Below are positions 1 through 7,125 of a DNA stretch of 49,271 nt, piece after piece. How positions within the stretch are numbered: position 1 is the first letter of the stretch; the number at the start of each line of letters is the position of its first letter. The notes under the pieces were generated by a model. The model made no database searches. It was not told where the DNA came from and was given only the letters and a program-made list of their open reading frames with translations. Source of the DNA: a virus; IMG/VR virus record IMGVR_UViG_3300005337_000008, positions 1-49,271 of that record. One strand, written 5' to 3'. Position numbers and translations under genes: made by a program.

Positions 1-120
1 GGTTTCGAGCTGCCTGCAGGCGTAGGCGCGGCGCGCATCCCAGTGCTCACCCTCGGCCGTCTGCAGCTCGCTCATGAGCCCGGCGTACTGGTACGCGGTC
101 AGCACGAGGGTGCTGATGTC
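1..120. repeat. Terminal direct repeat, left copy (circular genome overlap)
   Basis: Bases 1-120 are identical to 49152-49271. The repeat lies inside one open gene, and reading through it keeps the frame, so the two ends are one locus. The simplest reading is assembly overlap of a circular or circularly permuted genome. That fits headful packaging, which is known for P22-like phages. A true fixed 120-base terminal redundancy cannot be excluded from sequence alone. Confidence 0.9.
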
Positions 121-153
121 GAGCTCGCGGGTGCTGGTGGACATGACCGCCAT
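1..153 (-). CDS. Head-tail connector protein, N-terminal part across the circle junction
   Basis: This is the beginning of the gene that continues at the right end of the window. Joining the two ends through the 120-base repeat gives an in-frame N-terminus of 16 residues (MAVMSTSTRELDISTL) ahead of the part readable at the right end, for a total of about 235 residues. A second in-frame ATG lies three codons in (MSTSTREL). No strong ribosome binding site is visible before either ATG. Function is discussed under the entry at the right end. Confidence 0.75.
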   Translation of the reverse strand, partial: MAVMSTSTRELDISTLVLTAYQYAGLMSELQTAEGEHWDARRAYACRQLET

Positions 154-184
154 CTAAGGTCCCGAGCCCGAGGAGTGCTCCATC

Positions 185-1123
185 CTACAGGTTTGCCGCA
201 AGGGCAGCCTCCACAAGCGTAAGGTTGGTTCCGGAAAGCACCGAGTTGAAGATCATCCAATCGCCGAAGGATACCTGGCAAAACGACAGGTCATTGGTAT
301 GCGATGCGAGCCTGCTCCCGTTGCCCGTCGTAATATTCAGCGCTCCGGCGCCCGTCGCAGTGCCCGGGGTGCGGCTGGTGCCGTTCTGTCTCATCGTGCC
401 TGTTGTAACCGCGCCCCCTGCGGCATGCTGCTCCACCCATACCGACGCGGTAGCGAGCGAAGGCGACGGTGTGAACGGCACGCCGAACGAGGTGTAGTCG
501 ATCCACAGCTTCGTCGAGCTTTCATTGAACATCGCAACGGCTTCCCCGTTTGCGGCGTGGTTGCCGACGCAAAAGACCTTTGTGTTGGTGCCGGTGCACT
601 TGAACGTGCAGGCGATTGTTACGTCGGGAGAGCCGGAGAGCCCGAAGGCGTCGGAAACACGTTTGAGGTTATCGTTCGAGCCGTCGCAAAAAAACGCCGG
701 CCCCGCCGTCAGCACCTCACGCACCCCCGCGTTGACGACTCGCGGCTGCGAGGCGGCTGTTGTCTGGGTCCAGTTACGCCCGTTGCCGGACTGATCGTAC
801 CAGGTGGTAATGAAGGCCGAGCCCGCGCCTACAAAGGACAGCAGCGACGCGCTGTCCACGACCGAGCCGCTGAACGGGATGTCCTGCTCTGTGCTATCGC
901 TAGATCTGCGCACCCGGTATGCGGCTCCGGCATACGCGGCGCGCAGCTTGGTCGACATTGAGTAGGCGCCGAGGGCGGAAACCGAAAGGCTGTCAAGGAG
1001 CAACGGCGACGCCGCGGCGCCGCCCATGCGCAGCTGTTCCTGCAGTGCGGGGATGAGCAAGCTGTGCCCGTAGTTGAGCTTCCAGCTGTCGAGCTGCGGG
1101 TGCTCTACGGTTTGGCTCAGCAC
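185..1123 (-). CDS. Virion fibre or decoration protein with arabinofuranosidase-B/LamG-like domain
   Basis: A 312-residue protein starting with GTG just after the preceding stop. Residues about 40-125 hold a signature of the concanavalin-like domain seen in alpha-L-arabinofuranosidase B and in many phage surface proteins: LGAYSMSTKLRAAYAG, then YRVRRSSD, then ITTWYDQSGNGRNWTQ and ASQPRVVNAG. The rest is serine/threonine/glycine-rich beta sequence, as in LamG-type folds. It lies between capsid and connector genes, so it is inferred to be a displayed virion protein binding host glycans. Enzymatic activity is not assumed. It resembles the protein at 37106-37894 in type. Confidence 0.65.
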   Translation of the reverse strand: MLSQTVEHPQLDSWKLNYGHSLLIPALQEQLRMGGAAASPLLLDSLSVSALGAYSMSTKLRAAYAGAAYRVRRSSDSTEQDIPFSGSVVDSASLLSFVGAGSAFITTWYDQSGNGRNWTQTTAASQPRVVNAGVREVLTAGPAFFCDGSNDNLKRVSDAFGLSGSPDVTIACTFKCTGTNTKVFCVGNHAANGEAVAMFNESSTKLWIDYTSFGVPFTPSPSLATASVWVEQHAAGGAVTTGTMRQNGTSRTPGTATGAGALNITTGNGSRLASHTNDLSFCQVSFGDWMIFNSVLSGTNLTLVEAALAANL

Positions 1124-1124
1124 C

Positions 1125-1664
1125 TCACGACCCCGTGTAGCTCGCGTCCACCGTGCTCGACGCCGAGCCGAAAAACAGGAGGTTCGCGTTGCTCACCGGG
1201 AAGAACGGCGAGTATGAGCGCGGCGGCACGACGATGTAGTTGCTGCTGCCGGAGCTCCCGCCCACGCGCAGATCGAGGGTCGTGCTTTCGTTGAACATGG
1301 TCAGGCCGCGCGTGAGCGTCTGGCTCGCGAACTGCGTAGACAGCCCGGTGCCAATGGCCGTCTTGCGCTCAAACTTGACGCCGCCGCTGGGCGGGCCCTG
1401 ATTGGTCGCGACGGTGTCGAGCTTGGTGTTGGTCAGCCCTACGAGCGTCTCGAGCCCGTCGGTGAACCCCTCGAGACCATCGACGTAGCCTTGAATGGTC
1501 GCAAGCGATGTGATGATGCTGGCGAGTCTGGACGCGGTGTTCGCGATATCCGTGACGACCGCGGTCGGCAAGCCGTGCACAAACCGCTTCTCGGCGCCGC
1601 CATTGTCGCCGGGCTCGGCCTGCACCTGGATGATGCCGTCTGGGGTGCGGAACGACTCGCTCAT
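1125..1664 (-). CDS. Putative head or tail fibre protein with coiled-coil N-terminal half
   Basis: A 179-residue protein with ATG in an ATGA overlap with the upstream gene. Residues about 35-85 show a heptad-like pattern (IANTASRLASIITSLATIQG, then DGLEGFTDGLETLVGLTNTKL) suggesting a trimeric coiled coil. The C-terminal half is beta-rich with S/G/N and ends in FFGSASSTVDASYTGS. This plan (coiled coil then beta head) is typical of phage fibres. No family is recognised. The position in the capsid block supports a structural role. Confidence 0.45.
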   Translation of the reverse strand: MSESFRTPDGIIQVQAEPGDNGGAEKRFVHGLPTAVVTDIANTASRLASIITSLATIQGYVDGLEGFTDGLETLVGLTNTKLDTVATNQGPPSGGVKFERKTAIGTGLSTQFASQTLTRGLTMFNESTTLDLRVGGSSGSSNYIVVPPRSYSPFFPVSNANLLFFGSASSTVDASYTGS

Positions 1665-1912
1665 AGGACCACCGGATATCCTACGGTCTCGCCGGTATCA
1701 CCCACGGCGATGGACGAGCCCGTGCCGTCGTTGTTCAGAATGTGCGGCGGGCGCGCGTAGTGCTTATCGCCCACGTCATACGGGCAGGCGAGGTAGCCGG
1801 ACGGTTGGCGCCGCAGCTGGCTACGCCAGAACTTGCAGCCGCAGTAGTCGCACAGCCACGGGATATCCCCGCGGGGTGCGCTGCGCGGTCTGCGGCGCCC
1901 GATCGTCCTCAT
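1661..1912 (-). CDS. Small zinc-ribbon-like protein in the capsid block
   Basis: An 83-residue protein with a basic N-terminus (MRTIGRRRPRSAPRG), then CDYCGCKFW and, about 19 residues on, LACPYD. The cysteines (CxxCxC and a later C) and a nearby histidine could bind a metal, but the usual second CxxC pair is not complete. The C-terminus is glycine/threonine-rich. It overlaps both neighbours by a few bases, so it is co-translated with structural genes. Function unknown; a small virion or assembly component is plausible. Confidence 0.5.
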   Translation of the reverse strand: MRTIGRRRPRSAPRGDIPWLCDYCGCKFWRSQLRRQPSGYLACPYDVGDKHYARPPHILNNDGTGSSIAVGDTGETVGYPVVL

Positions 1913-1915
1913 GCA

Positions 1916-2887
1916 TCACGCGCTCTCGGTCCCGAACAACGCCGCCCGCTCGGCGATCGTGTTGACCACGTACACCTCGCGCCCGAACACCACGTTCGCC
2001 GGAGTCCCGAACGCCGCTGTAAGGTTGGTCGCGCTGTTGCCGAGCACGCCCATGAGCAGGAAGTCCACGACGCCTGAGATGCCGGCCATGCCTGTGATGG
2101 CCATGTCGCCCGCGCCGCCGCCGCTCTTGTTGTTGATGACGACGTTGCGGAACATCTTGATCCGCAGGCTGGCCGTGGTGAGGAACCGAATCACTCCCAC
2201 CGACGCCGAACTCGTCGCGCCTTCCACCGTGTTCTGGTGGAACTGCAGCCGGTCGGCGCCGACGAACTGAATCATCGTGGTGCACTCGGCCGCCGTCTCG
2301 CCGTAGATCTCGTTGCCCATCATCACGAGGTCATCCGCTGCCGCGGTGGTCGTGATGCCGATGGTCACCTTGCTGTTCGCGTCGGTGCCCATGCGGATCT
2401 TGCAGCCGTTGATTGCGCAGCCGGCCGCGGAAATAGTCATCGGCGCAGCGACGGTGACCGTGCCAGCGCCCGGATCCATGTTGAGGATCAGATTCTGGAG
2501 CCGGACGTTTGCCTGATCGACCAGGATGCTCGACGCCGCCGCGGACCAGGTGATCTGCGGGCGTGAGTTTCCGGTGCCGACGCCGATGATCTGAGTGCCG
2601 GCGACGAGGTTGCTCCAGCCGTCCGCCGCCGAGATGGTCTCGGTGTGGCCCGGCAGAACGATGACGACGTCGTTGCGGCCGGCGCGGCACTGCTGCAGCG
2701 CCGTGTTCACGCTGGTGAACAGGCGATTGACGATGCTCGGGTCGTCATAGTCGGCCGGGCCCGACGCGCGGACGTAGCCGACGACTCGGCCGCCCGGCGG
2801 AAGCACCGTACCGAAGTCGGTGCGGAAGCCCGCCGCCATCTGCATGAACGGCAGGTCTTGCGTGAAGTATGGTCCCCAGGCCGTCAT
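1916..2887 (-). CDS. Right-handed beta-helix head fibre or decoration protein
   Basis: A 323-residue protein directly downstream of the major capsid gene. It has features of parallel beta-helix (pectate-lyase-like) proteins: DVVIVLPGHTETI near residues 70-85, GTQIIGVGTG, then repeated short rungs such as RLQNLILNM, GCAINGCKIRMG, DLVMMGNEIYG, RLQFHQNTV and LRIKMFRNVVINN. There is no N-terminal tailspike domain. The capsid-proximal position suggests a head decoration protein rather than a tailspike. It shares the fold type with the protein at 47782-48600. Confidence 0.6.
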   Translation of the reverse strand: MTAWGPYFTQDLPFMQMAAGFRTDFGTVLPPGGRVVGYVRASGPADYDDPSIVNRLFTSVNTALQQCRAGRNDVVIVLPGHTETISAADGWSNLVAGTQIIGVGTGNSRPQITWSAAASSILVDQANVRLQNLILNMDPGAGTVTVAAPMTISAAGCAINGCKIRMGTDANSKVTIGITTTAAADDLVMMGNEIYGETAAECTTMIQFVGADRLQFHQNTVEGATSSASVGVIRFLTTASLRIKMFRNVVINNKSGGGAGDMAITGMAGISGVVDFLLMGVLGNSATNLTAAFGTPANVVFGREVYVVNTIAERAALFGTESA

Positions 2888-2896
2888 GAGAGCTCC

Positions 2897-3808
2897 TTAC
2901 GCCTGGCAGCCGAGCACGCTGCGCGGGTCGGACCAGCCGCGCGCCCAGCGGGCAGAGATGCCGTAGAGACCAACCTCGGTCGCGTTCTCGTTCCACGAAG
3001 TCGAACGCGGGCGCCGACGCCACCTGAACTGCAGGCCGTTGTCCACATCCGTCTGAAAGATGTAGTTCGTGGTCGTATTCACCCAGTACTTGATTGGGAT
3101 GAGTTTGAAATCATGTGTGTACGCCACATTGATTTCGTTGAAGTTGCCGGCCTCGGGCGCCTTGCTCGACTTCACGAGACCTTCCCACACGGCCCACTGC
3201 TCGACGGGATGCAGCACCGCCTCGATGTCGGCGCCCTCGATGGTGCCGTCGTGGCCGGGGAACTTCATCACCTGCGAGCGGGCGATGATGAACGCCGCGC
3301 GCGAGGGGCTCATGGGAGTGGCCATGACGTTCGAGAACGTGCCGCCGTTTGGCAGCGTGTGCGCCGAGCTACAGAGCGGCTGGCCGTCGCCGCCGACGTA
3401 CGCGGTGTTGAACGCGCGCGCGAGCATATTGGTCGCGTCGATGTCCGCGGTCTTCCACAGCGCGCGCTTCAAACGCCGCGCTGCCTTGATCACCTCGGGA
3501 TACTTGTTGTCCTCGATGGCTTCATCGGTGACCAAGATCTTGAGGCCGAACTTGCGCGCGATGTAGCGGGTGAGGTAGCCCTCGCGGATCGTCCCGCTCG
3601 GCAGCTCCTGGCCTTCGTTCACCTCGGACGCGAGGCCCGGGCCGCCCATCTCGAGGTCGTCCTCGTAGGCGTCGGTCATCTTCCCGATGTCACACCACTT
3701 CGGAAAGATGGCCTTCTGCTCGTACCCGTCTGTCGGGTCGTCGATGATCTCGTCGAGGGTCGCCTTGAGGGCGTGTGCGATGACTGATTCGAAGACGCCT
3801 GCGCTCAT
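2897..3808 (-). CDS. Major capsid protein
   Basis: A 303-residue protein with ATG start. The N-terminus (MSAGVFESVIAHALKATLDE) and segments such as KFGLKILVTDEAIEDNKY, TADIDATNMLARAFNTAYVG and QPLCSSAHTLPNGGTFSN resemble the Mu gpT-like group of HK97-fold major head proteins. The order scaffold - structural proteins - this gene - beta-helix decoration is consistent with a capsid. The C-terminal part (DNGLQFRWRRRPR...) is typical length for a gpT-like subunit. Identification is from sequence resemblance and gene order, not a search. Confidence 0.75.
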   Translation of the reverse strand: MSAGVFESVIAHALKATLDEIIDDPTDGYEQKAIFPKWCDIGKMTDAYEDDLEMGGPGLASEVNEGQELPSGTIREGYLTRYIARKFGLKILVTDEAIEDNKYPEVIKAARRLKRALWKTADIDATNMLARAFNTAYVGGDGQPLCSSAHTLPNGGTFSNVMATPMSPSRAAFIIARSQVMKFPGHDGTIEGADIEAVLHPVEQWAVWEGLVKSSKAPEAGNFNEINVAYTHDFKLIPIKYWVNTTTNYIFQTDVDNGLQFRWRRRPRSTSWNENATEVGLYGISARWARGWSDPRSVLGCQA

Positions 3809-3811
3809 GGC

Positions 3812-4459
3812 TTAGATCCCTGCCGTAACGAACGGCGCCAGCTGGGTTTCGTTGCAGGTCACGTAGAGCCGGACGTACGCGCCCGAAAAATCCTGGTTCG
3901 CGACCGACTGCGAGATGTTATGGATACGCCACTGGGCGGTCGTGGCGACGTGCGTGCTGATATCCAGCAAGCAGTTGGTCTTGGGCTCGCTGCCCGTCGT
4001 GAGACGGTGATCGCAGTTCTCGCCGATGAGCGCGGTGTAGCCCGCCTCGGTGGTCGCCGTGGTCGCGTCGTCGACCTCGATTTCCCAGATGTGCCCCGCC
4101 GCCGGGTAGACGAGCACGTAGGACTGCCGCTCGAGCACCGAGCCGTAGGCCGTGCCGTACGGTAGGCGATTGCCGAAGGTTTTCACCTGGCCATCCCAGT
4201 ACGGAAGGACCGCGACCACGATGCCGTAGATGTCCTCGGCGGCGTTCGCGGCGGCCTCGTTGCCTGCAGCGTGCACCGCGTAGCCGGTGCTCAGCAGGCG
4301 AACTGGATCGCCGATGTTGATGTCGATCGAGCCGCTGCCGCCGTTGATCGAGCCCGCGTAGCCGGAGGCAACGCGCAAGGGAATCGATGACGGCGGCGTG
4401 CTCCCGACGAGCGACCGGACCCATTTGAATCCGGCGTACGCACGCATGTTGTCGGTCAT
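3812..4459 (-). CDS. Putative head structural/decoration protein
   Basis: A 215-residue protein, ATGA overlap with the gene before it and ending three bases from the capsid start. It is beta-rich with GSIDINIGDPVRLLSTGYAV followed by an alanine-rich stretch and IYGIVVAVLPYWDGQ. That pattern (a property-setting beta barrel with DPV and IxGVV) is seen in small capsid decoration proteins encoded next to major capsid genes. I infer a capsid-stabilising protein. No catalytic motif is visible. Confidence 0.5.
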   Translation of the reverse strand: MTDNMRAYAGFKWVRSLVGSTPPSSIPLRVASGYAGSINGGSGSIDINIGDPVRLLSTGYAVHAAGNEAAANAAEDIYGIVVAVLPYWDGQVKTFGNRLPYGTAYGSVLERQSYVLVYPAAGHIWEIEVDDATTATTEAGYTALIGENCDHRLTTGSEPKTNCLLDISTHVATTAQWRIHNISQSVANQDFSGAYVRLYVTCNETQLAPFVTAGI

Positions 4460-4929
4460 GGGATTGCTACCTCGTTCTTCGTCGGCTCGATCTCATTGAC
4501 GAGTGAGACGAGACCCCGACCGATCCCCCGCAGCGGGTCGTACCCGCGCTTGTCGAGGATGTCGGCCTCCATCTTATCGATGCGCGCCTGCCCGGAGTCG
4601 CCGTCGACACCCTCGAGCTCGATGCGCTGAAACTCCCTCTTGTCGATGGAGTACAGGAGCAGCCCGCGCACCTCGATGTGTTGGCCCACCTTGACGGTCT
4701 TGCCGCCTGCGGGGCACACGCCACCTTCGCGCAGAAGCTCGGGCTCGTAGCCGGCGTACTCGTAGTACGCGAGGGCATCGAGGTCGCCCTTGTTGACGAA
4801 GACGTAGTGTTTGGTCTCGTCGCGGTTTTTGAGGCGCGCCCAGATCGCCGAGCCATCGATGTGACGAGGCTTAGGGTCGATGCGCGGTGGCGCCTTGGGA
4901 AGCTTGGCAGCTGGCACGTAACGCTCCAC
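4456..4929 (-). CDS. Unknown structural-block protein
   Basis: A 157-residue protein starting with GTG behind an AGGCGG-like ribosome binding site. It contains HYVFVNKGDLDALAYYEYAGYEPE and a later GGKTVKVGQHIEVRGLLLYSI. The C-terminal half has a charged helix (ARIDKMEADILDKRG). I do not recognise the family. It sits between scaffold and capsid genes and is translationally coupled to the next gene, so a head-assembly or minor capsid role is likely. Confidence 0.5.
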   Translation of the reverse strand: MERYVPAAKLPKAPPRIDPKPRHIDGSAIWARLKNRDETKHYVFVNKGDLDALAYYEYAGYEPELLREGGVCPAGGKTVKVGQHIEVRGLLLYSIDKREFQRIELEGVDGDSGQARIDKMEADILDKRGYDPLRGIGRGLVSLVNEIEPTKNEVAIP

Positions 4930-5075
4930 TTCGCCGCCTGCAGACCGGCAAAAGTCTTCCGCGTGGAGCGTTCGGACCTAACTGGCGCGGACCCAGCGGC
5001 CGTTCAGACGCGTTGCTTTGGCGAAGCGCAGCGCCGACAGATGAATCGTGCGGGCGCTCAATCGCGCCTGTCAAG

Positions 5076-5255
5076 CTACTTGACGGTTTTGGGCGGCGTC
5101 GAGGCCGGCGTCTCGGTGCACACCTCTTGCTTCGGCGCTTGCTTACGCGCCCTGCGCTCCTCGATCTTGCGCGCGACCTTGGGGCCTGCGAACAGACCCC
5201 CGATCGCGGAGACGAGCGACGCAATCGCCGTGACTAATACCGCTGCTGTGCCCAT
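5076..5255 (-). CDS. Small single-pass membrane protein
   Basis: A 59-residue protein beginning MGTAAVLVTAIASLVSAIG and ending PPKTVK, preceded by a purine-rich binding site (AGGTGGGATGAG). Residues about 4-24 form one hydrophobic segment. The rest is basic (KVARKIEERRARKQAPKQE). It lies just after the scaffold gene and a 14-base palindrome. Size and topology resemble small holin-like or membrane-targeted phage proteins. No family is recognised and the position inside the head genes is unusual for a holin. Confidence 0.55.
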   Translation of the reverse strand: MGTAAVLVTAIASLVSAIGGLFAGPKVARKIEERRARKQAPKQEVCTETPASTPPKTVK

Positions 5256-5276
5256 CTCATCCCACCTTTCTTACCT

Positions 5277-5290
5277 GTGACAGCTGTCAC
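5277..5290. promoter_or_regulatory. 14-base palindrome, class 2 site (GTGACAGCTGTCAC)
   Basis: Perfect two-fold symmetric GTGACAGCTGTCAC, lying 13 bases past the scaffold stop and 21 bases before the start of the small membrane gene (both minus strand). On the plus strand it is followed by GGATTGTT, matching the flank of other copies. It could be an operator, or an RNA-processing or terminator-like signal between head genes. Confidence 0.55.
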
Positions 5291-5303
5291 GGATTGTTCG
5301 GTG

Positions 5304-6287
5304 CTACCCGGTCTTATCCAGTAGACGCTTTCCCGGGCCGGCTGCCCAGCGCTTGTAGCGTTCCGACTCGCTCGGGATGTGTTTGTACATGGCGTTCGCC
5401 ATGGCCTTGTGCTCTTTGGTGAGCGTGACGACGCGCGGGCCGCTGTCCTGCGACGTCGCGCCGCTGCCGCGGCTACTGCCGCTGAGCTTTGCTTTGTAGC
5501 TCTCGCTTGGCTGCGGGCGCCTGCTGCGGCTCGGCATTCCGAACGCCTTGCGCGTCATCTCCGCGGCTTCTTCGAGCGTGCTCCAGTCGTCGGGCTTGCC
5601 CTTCGCTCGAAGCTGTCGCCACACGCCGTCACAATACATCTGCGTGTTCTGCTGCCCGAGCACGTCGCCGTGGTGCTGCATCATCTGCTCGCGGACGACC
5701 TGATCGCGGACCTCCTGCGGGTTCTGCGCCTTGACGCCGGTTTCGCGCAGCGCGATGCGCCCGCCGAGCACGAGGATCTTCTTTTGCAGCTCGCGCGCCT
5801 TGCGATCGAACGCTTCGAACTCCTCCTGGCTCGGAGCCGTCGTGCGCGAGTTGTGCTGCTGGTACAGCAGCCGCTGCTCGGCGAACGTCTGGTCCAGTTC
5901 CTTGTCGAGCGGGTCGGGCTCCTCGGGCCGCGGGGCCGCCTGCGGCATGGACTGCCGGCTGACCTGCAGCAGCATCTCGCGCGCTTCGCGCTCGCGGCGC
6001 TCGGCTTCTTCTGCGCGCTTCACCGCCGAGGAGCGCTCCTCCTGGAGCTCTCGGTACCGATTGCGGCGGCGCTCGGAGCGACTCTCTTTCTGCTTGTCGG
6101 AGAGCCCCTCGAGCTCGTCCTCGGCCTTGTCCACGTCGACTTCGACGGGCTCGTCTTTGTCGGGCCGGTTGAGCTCGTCGTCCTGGCGCGCGCTATCCGC
6201 GCGGTTGCGGACGGCTTCTATCGCGGCCTTGTCGGCCTTGTCGTCCTGACGATCGTCATCGTCATCGTCCATCGGTCGCTTCGCCAT
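5304..6287 (-). CDS. Scaffold protein
   Basis: A 327-residue, strongly charged protein. It opens with an acidic tract (MAKRPMDDDDDDRQDDK), then a long predicted coiled coil around residues 60-115 (KQKESRSERRRNRYRELQEE, AVKRAEEAERREREAREML), then helical mixed-charge sequence, and a lysine/arginine-rich C-terminus (SESERYKRWAAGPGKRLLDK). Acidic helical body with basic C-terminus is the usual plan of phage scaffolding proteins, whose C-terminus binds the capsid subunit. Its position between portal and capsid genes agrees. Confidence 0.7.
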   Translation of the reverse strand: MAKRPMDDDDDDRQDDKADKAAIEAVRNRADSARQDDELNRPDKDEPVEVDVDKAEDELEGLSDKQKESRSERRRNRYRELQEERSSAVKRAEEAERREREAREMLLQVSRQSMPQAAPRPEEPDPLDKELDQTFAEQRLLYQQHNSRTTAPSQEEFEAFDRKARELQKKILVLGGRIALRETGVKAQNPQEVRDQVVREQMMQHHGDVLGQQNTQMYCDGVWRQLRAKGKPDDWSTLEEAAEMTRKAFGMPSRSRRPQPSESYKAKLSGSSRGSGATSQDSGPRVVTLTKEHKAMANAMYKHIPSESERYKRWAAGPGKRLLDKTG

Positions 6288-6289
6288 GC

Positions 6290-6889
6290 TCAGTAATCCT
6301 CAGAGATGAATGGGTGCTTGGGGGTCCAGCGCTCGCCCTTTTCGTCCACGTAGACGTGCTGGGCGGTGTCGCGCTGGTACTCGATGCGGCACTCCCCCTT
6401 GGCGAGCGCCACGCGCAGGTCCTCGCTGCCGGTGATGTCCCCGTCGCGAAGAATGATCAGGTAGAAGTCCGCGCCGCCGATGTTCGCGACCGGCATGCGC
6501 CACGGCGCCTGGCGGATGAAGCTCACCATGTGCCCGGGCTCGATACCGTTGCTGCGCAGCGTGTCGAGCGCGGCGAGCCCTGCGCTCACCAGGATGCCGC
6601 GCGGGGTCTCCTCTTCGACACGGCGACGGGCGGTGTCGGGCATCAAGATCCCCGTGTCGCCGTACGTGTCTTTCATGAAGCGCGGCACCTGGTGCACCAG
6701 GCACACGTTGAAGGCGGCTTGCAGGTCGAACGCGCCGTCCGGGATCGCGTACATCCGCCGGCGGGCGTCGAGCAGCGGGGAGATGTTCGGGATGCCGCCC
6801 GGGGGCGCCATGCGCTCTTTGAACTCTTCGGCCACGGATTCGACGCGCTTACCGAACGTGACGATCGAACCGCCGTTGGGCGTACTCAT
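6290..6889 (-). CDS. Unknown head-block protein
   Basis: A 199-residue protein. The ATG (MSTPNGGSIVTFGK) overlaps the upstream stop as ATGA; longer forms using upstream codons would intrude far into the preceding gene. It has alternating alpha/beta sequence with ANIGGADFYLIILRDGD and a C-terminal QHVYVDEKGERWTPKHPFISEDY. I do not recognise it. Its place between portal and scaffold genes suggests an assembly or protease-like accessory, but no catalytic triad is evident. Confidence 0.55.
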   Translation of the reverse strand: MSTPNGGSIVTFGKRVESVAEEFKERMAPPGGIPNISPLLDARRRMYAIPDGAFDLQAAFNVCLVHQVPRFMKDTYGDTGILMPDTARRRVEEETPRGILVSAGLAALDTLRSNGIEPGHMVSFIRQAPWRMPVANIGGADFYLIILRDGDITGSEDLRVALAKGECRIEYQRDTAQHVYVDEKGERWTPKHPFISEDY

Positions 6890-7119
6890 GTGCGGGCCTC
6901 CGCGGCGCGCGTCCGCGCGTGCTTGAACTCGGAGATCTGCTCGAGTAGGGCGCTGTACCTGCCCCACGACACCGCCACGAGTGGATCGGTGGTGTTCGAG
7001 CAGCGCCCCTTGAGCTCGTTGAGCGCGCGGTCTGCGGAGAGCTCGAGTGCTTTGATCGTTCGCTTGGTCAGCGGGTGCAGCGCCCAGTCGGCGCTTTCGT
7101 CATCAGTCTCAACCGTCAT
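6886..7119 (-). CDS. Small unknown protein after portal
   Basis: A 77-residue, mostly helical and charged protein (TIKALELSADRALNELKGRC, then LLEQISEFKHARTRAAE). ATGA overlap with the downstream gene shows translational coupling. No recognised family; likely a small assembly factor. Confidence 0.5.
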   Translation of the reverse strand: MTVETDDESADWALHPLTKRTIKALELSADRALNELKGRCSNTTDPLVAVSWGRYSALLEQISEFKHARTRAAEART

Positions 7120-7125
7120 GGATCC

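Noticed and set aside
2645-3787. Long plus-strand frame opposite the capsid gene
   Set aside because: Same shadow composition, while the minus-strand frame reads as a clear capsid protein.
4871-5224. 117-residue minus-strand frame overlapping the small membrane gene
   Set aside because: Almost only R/S/P; the 59-residue membrane frame has a real binding site and hydrophobic segment.
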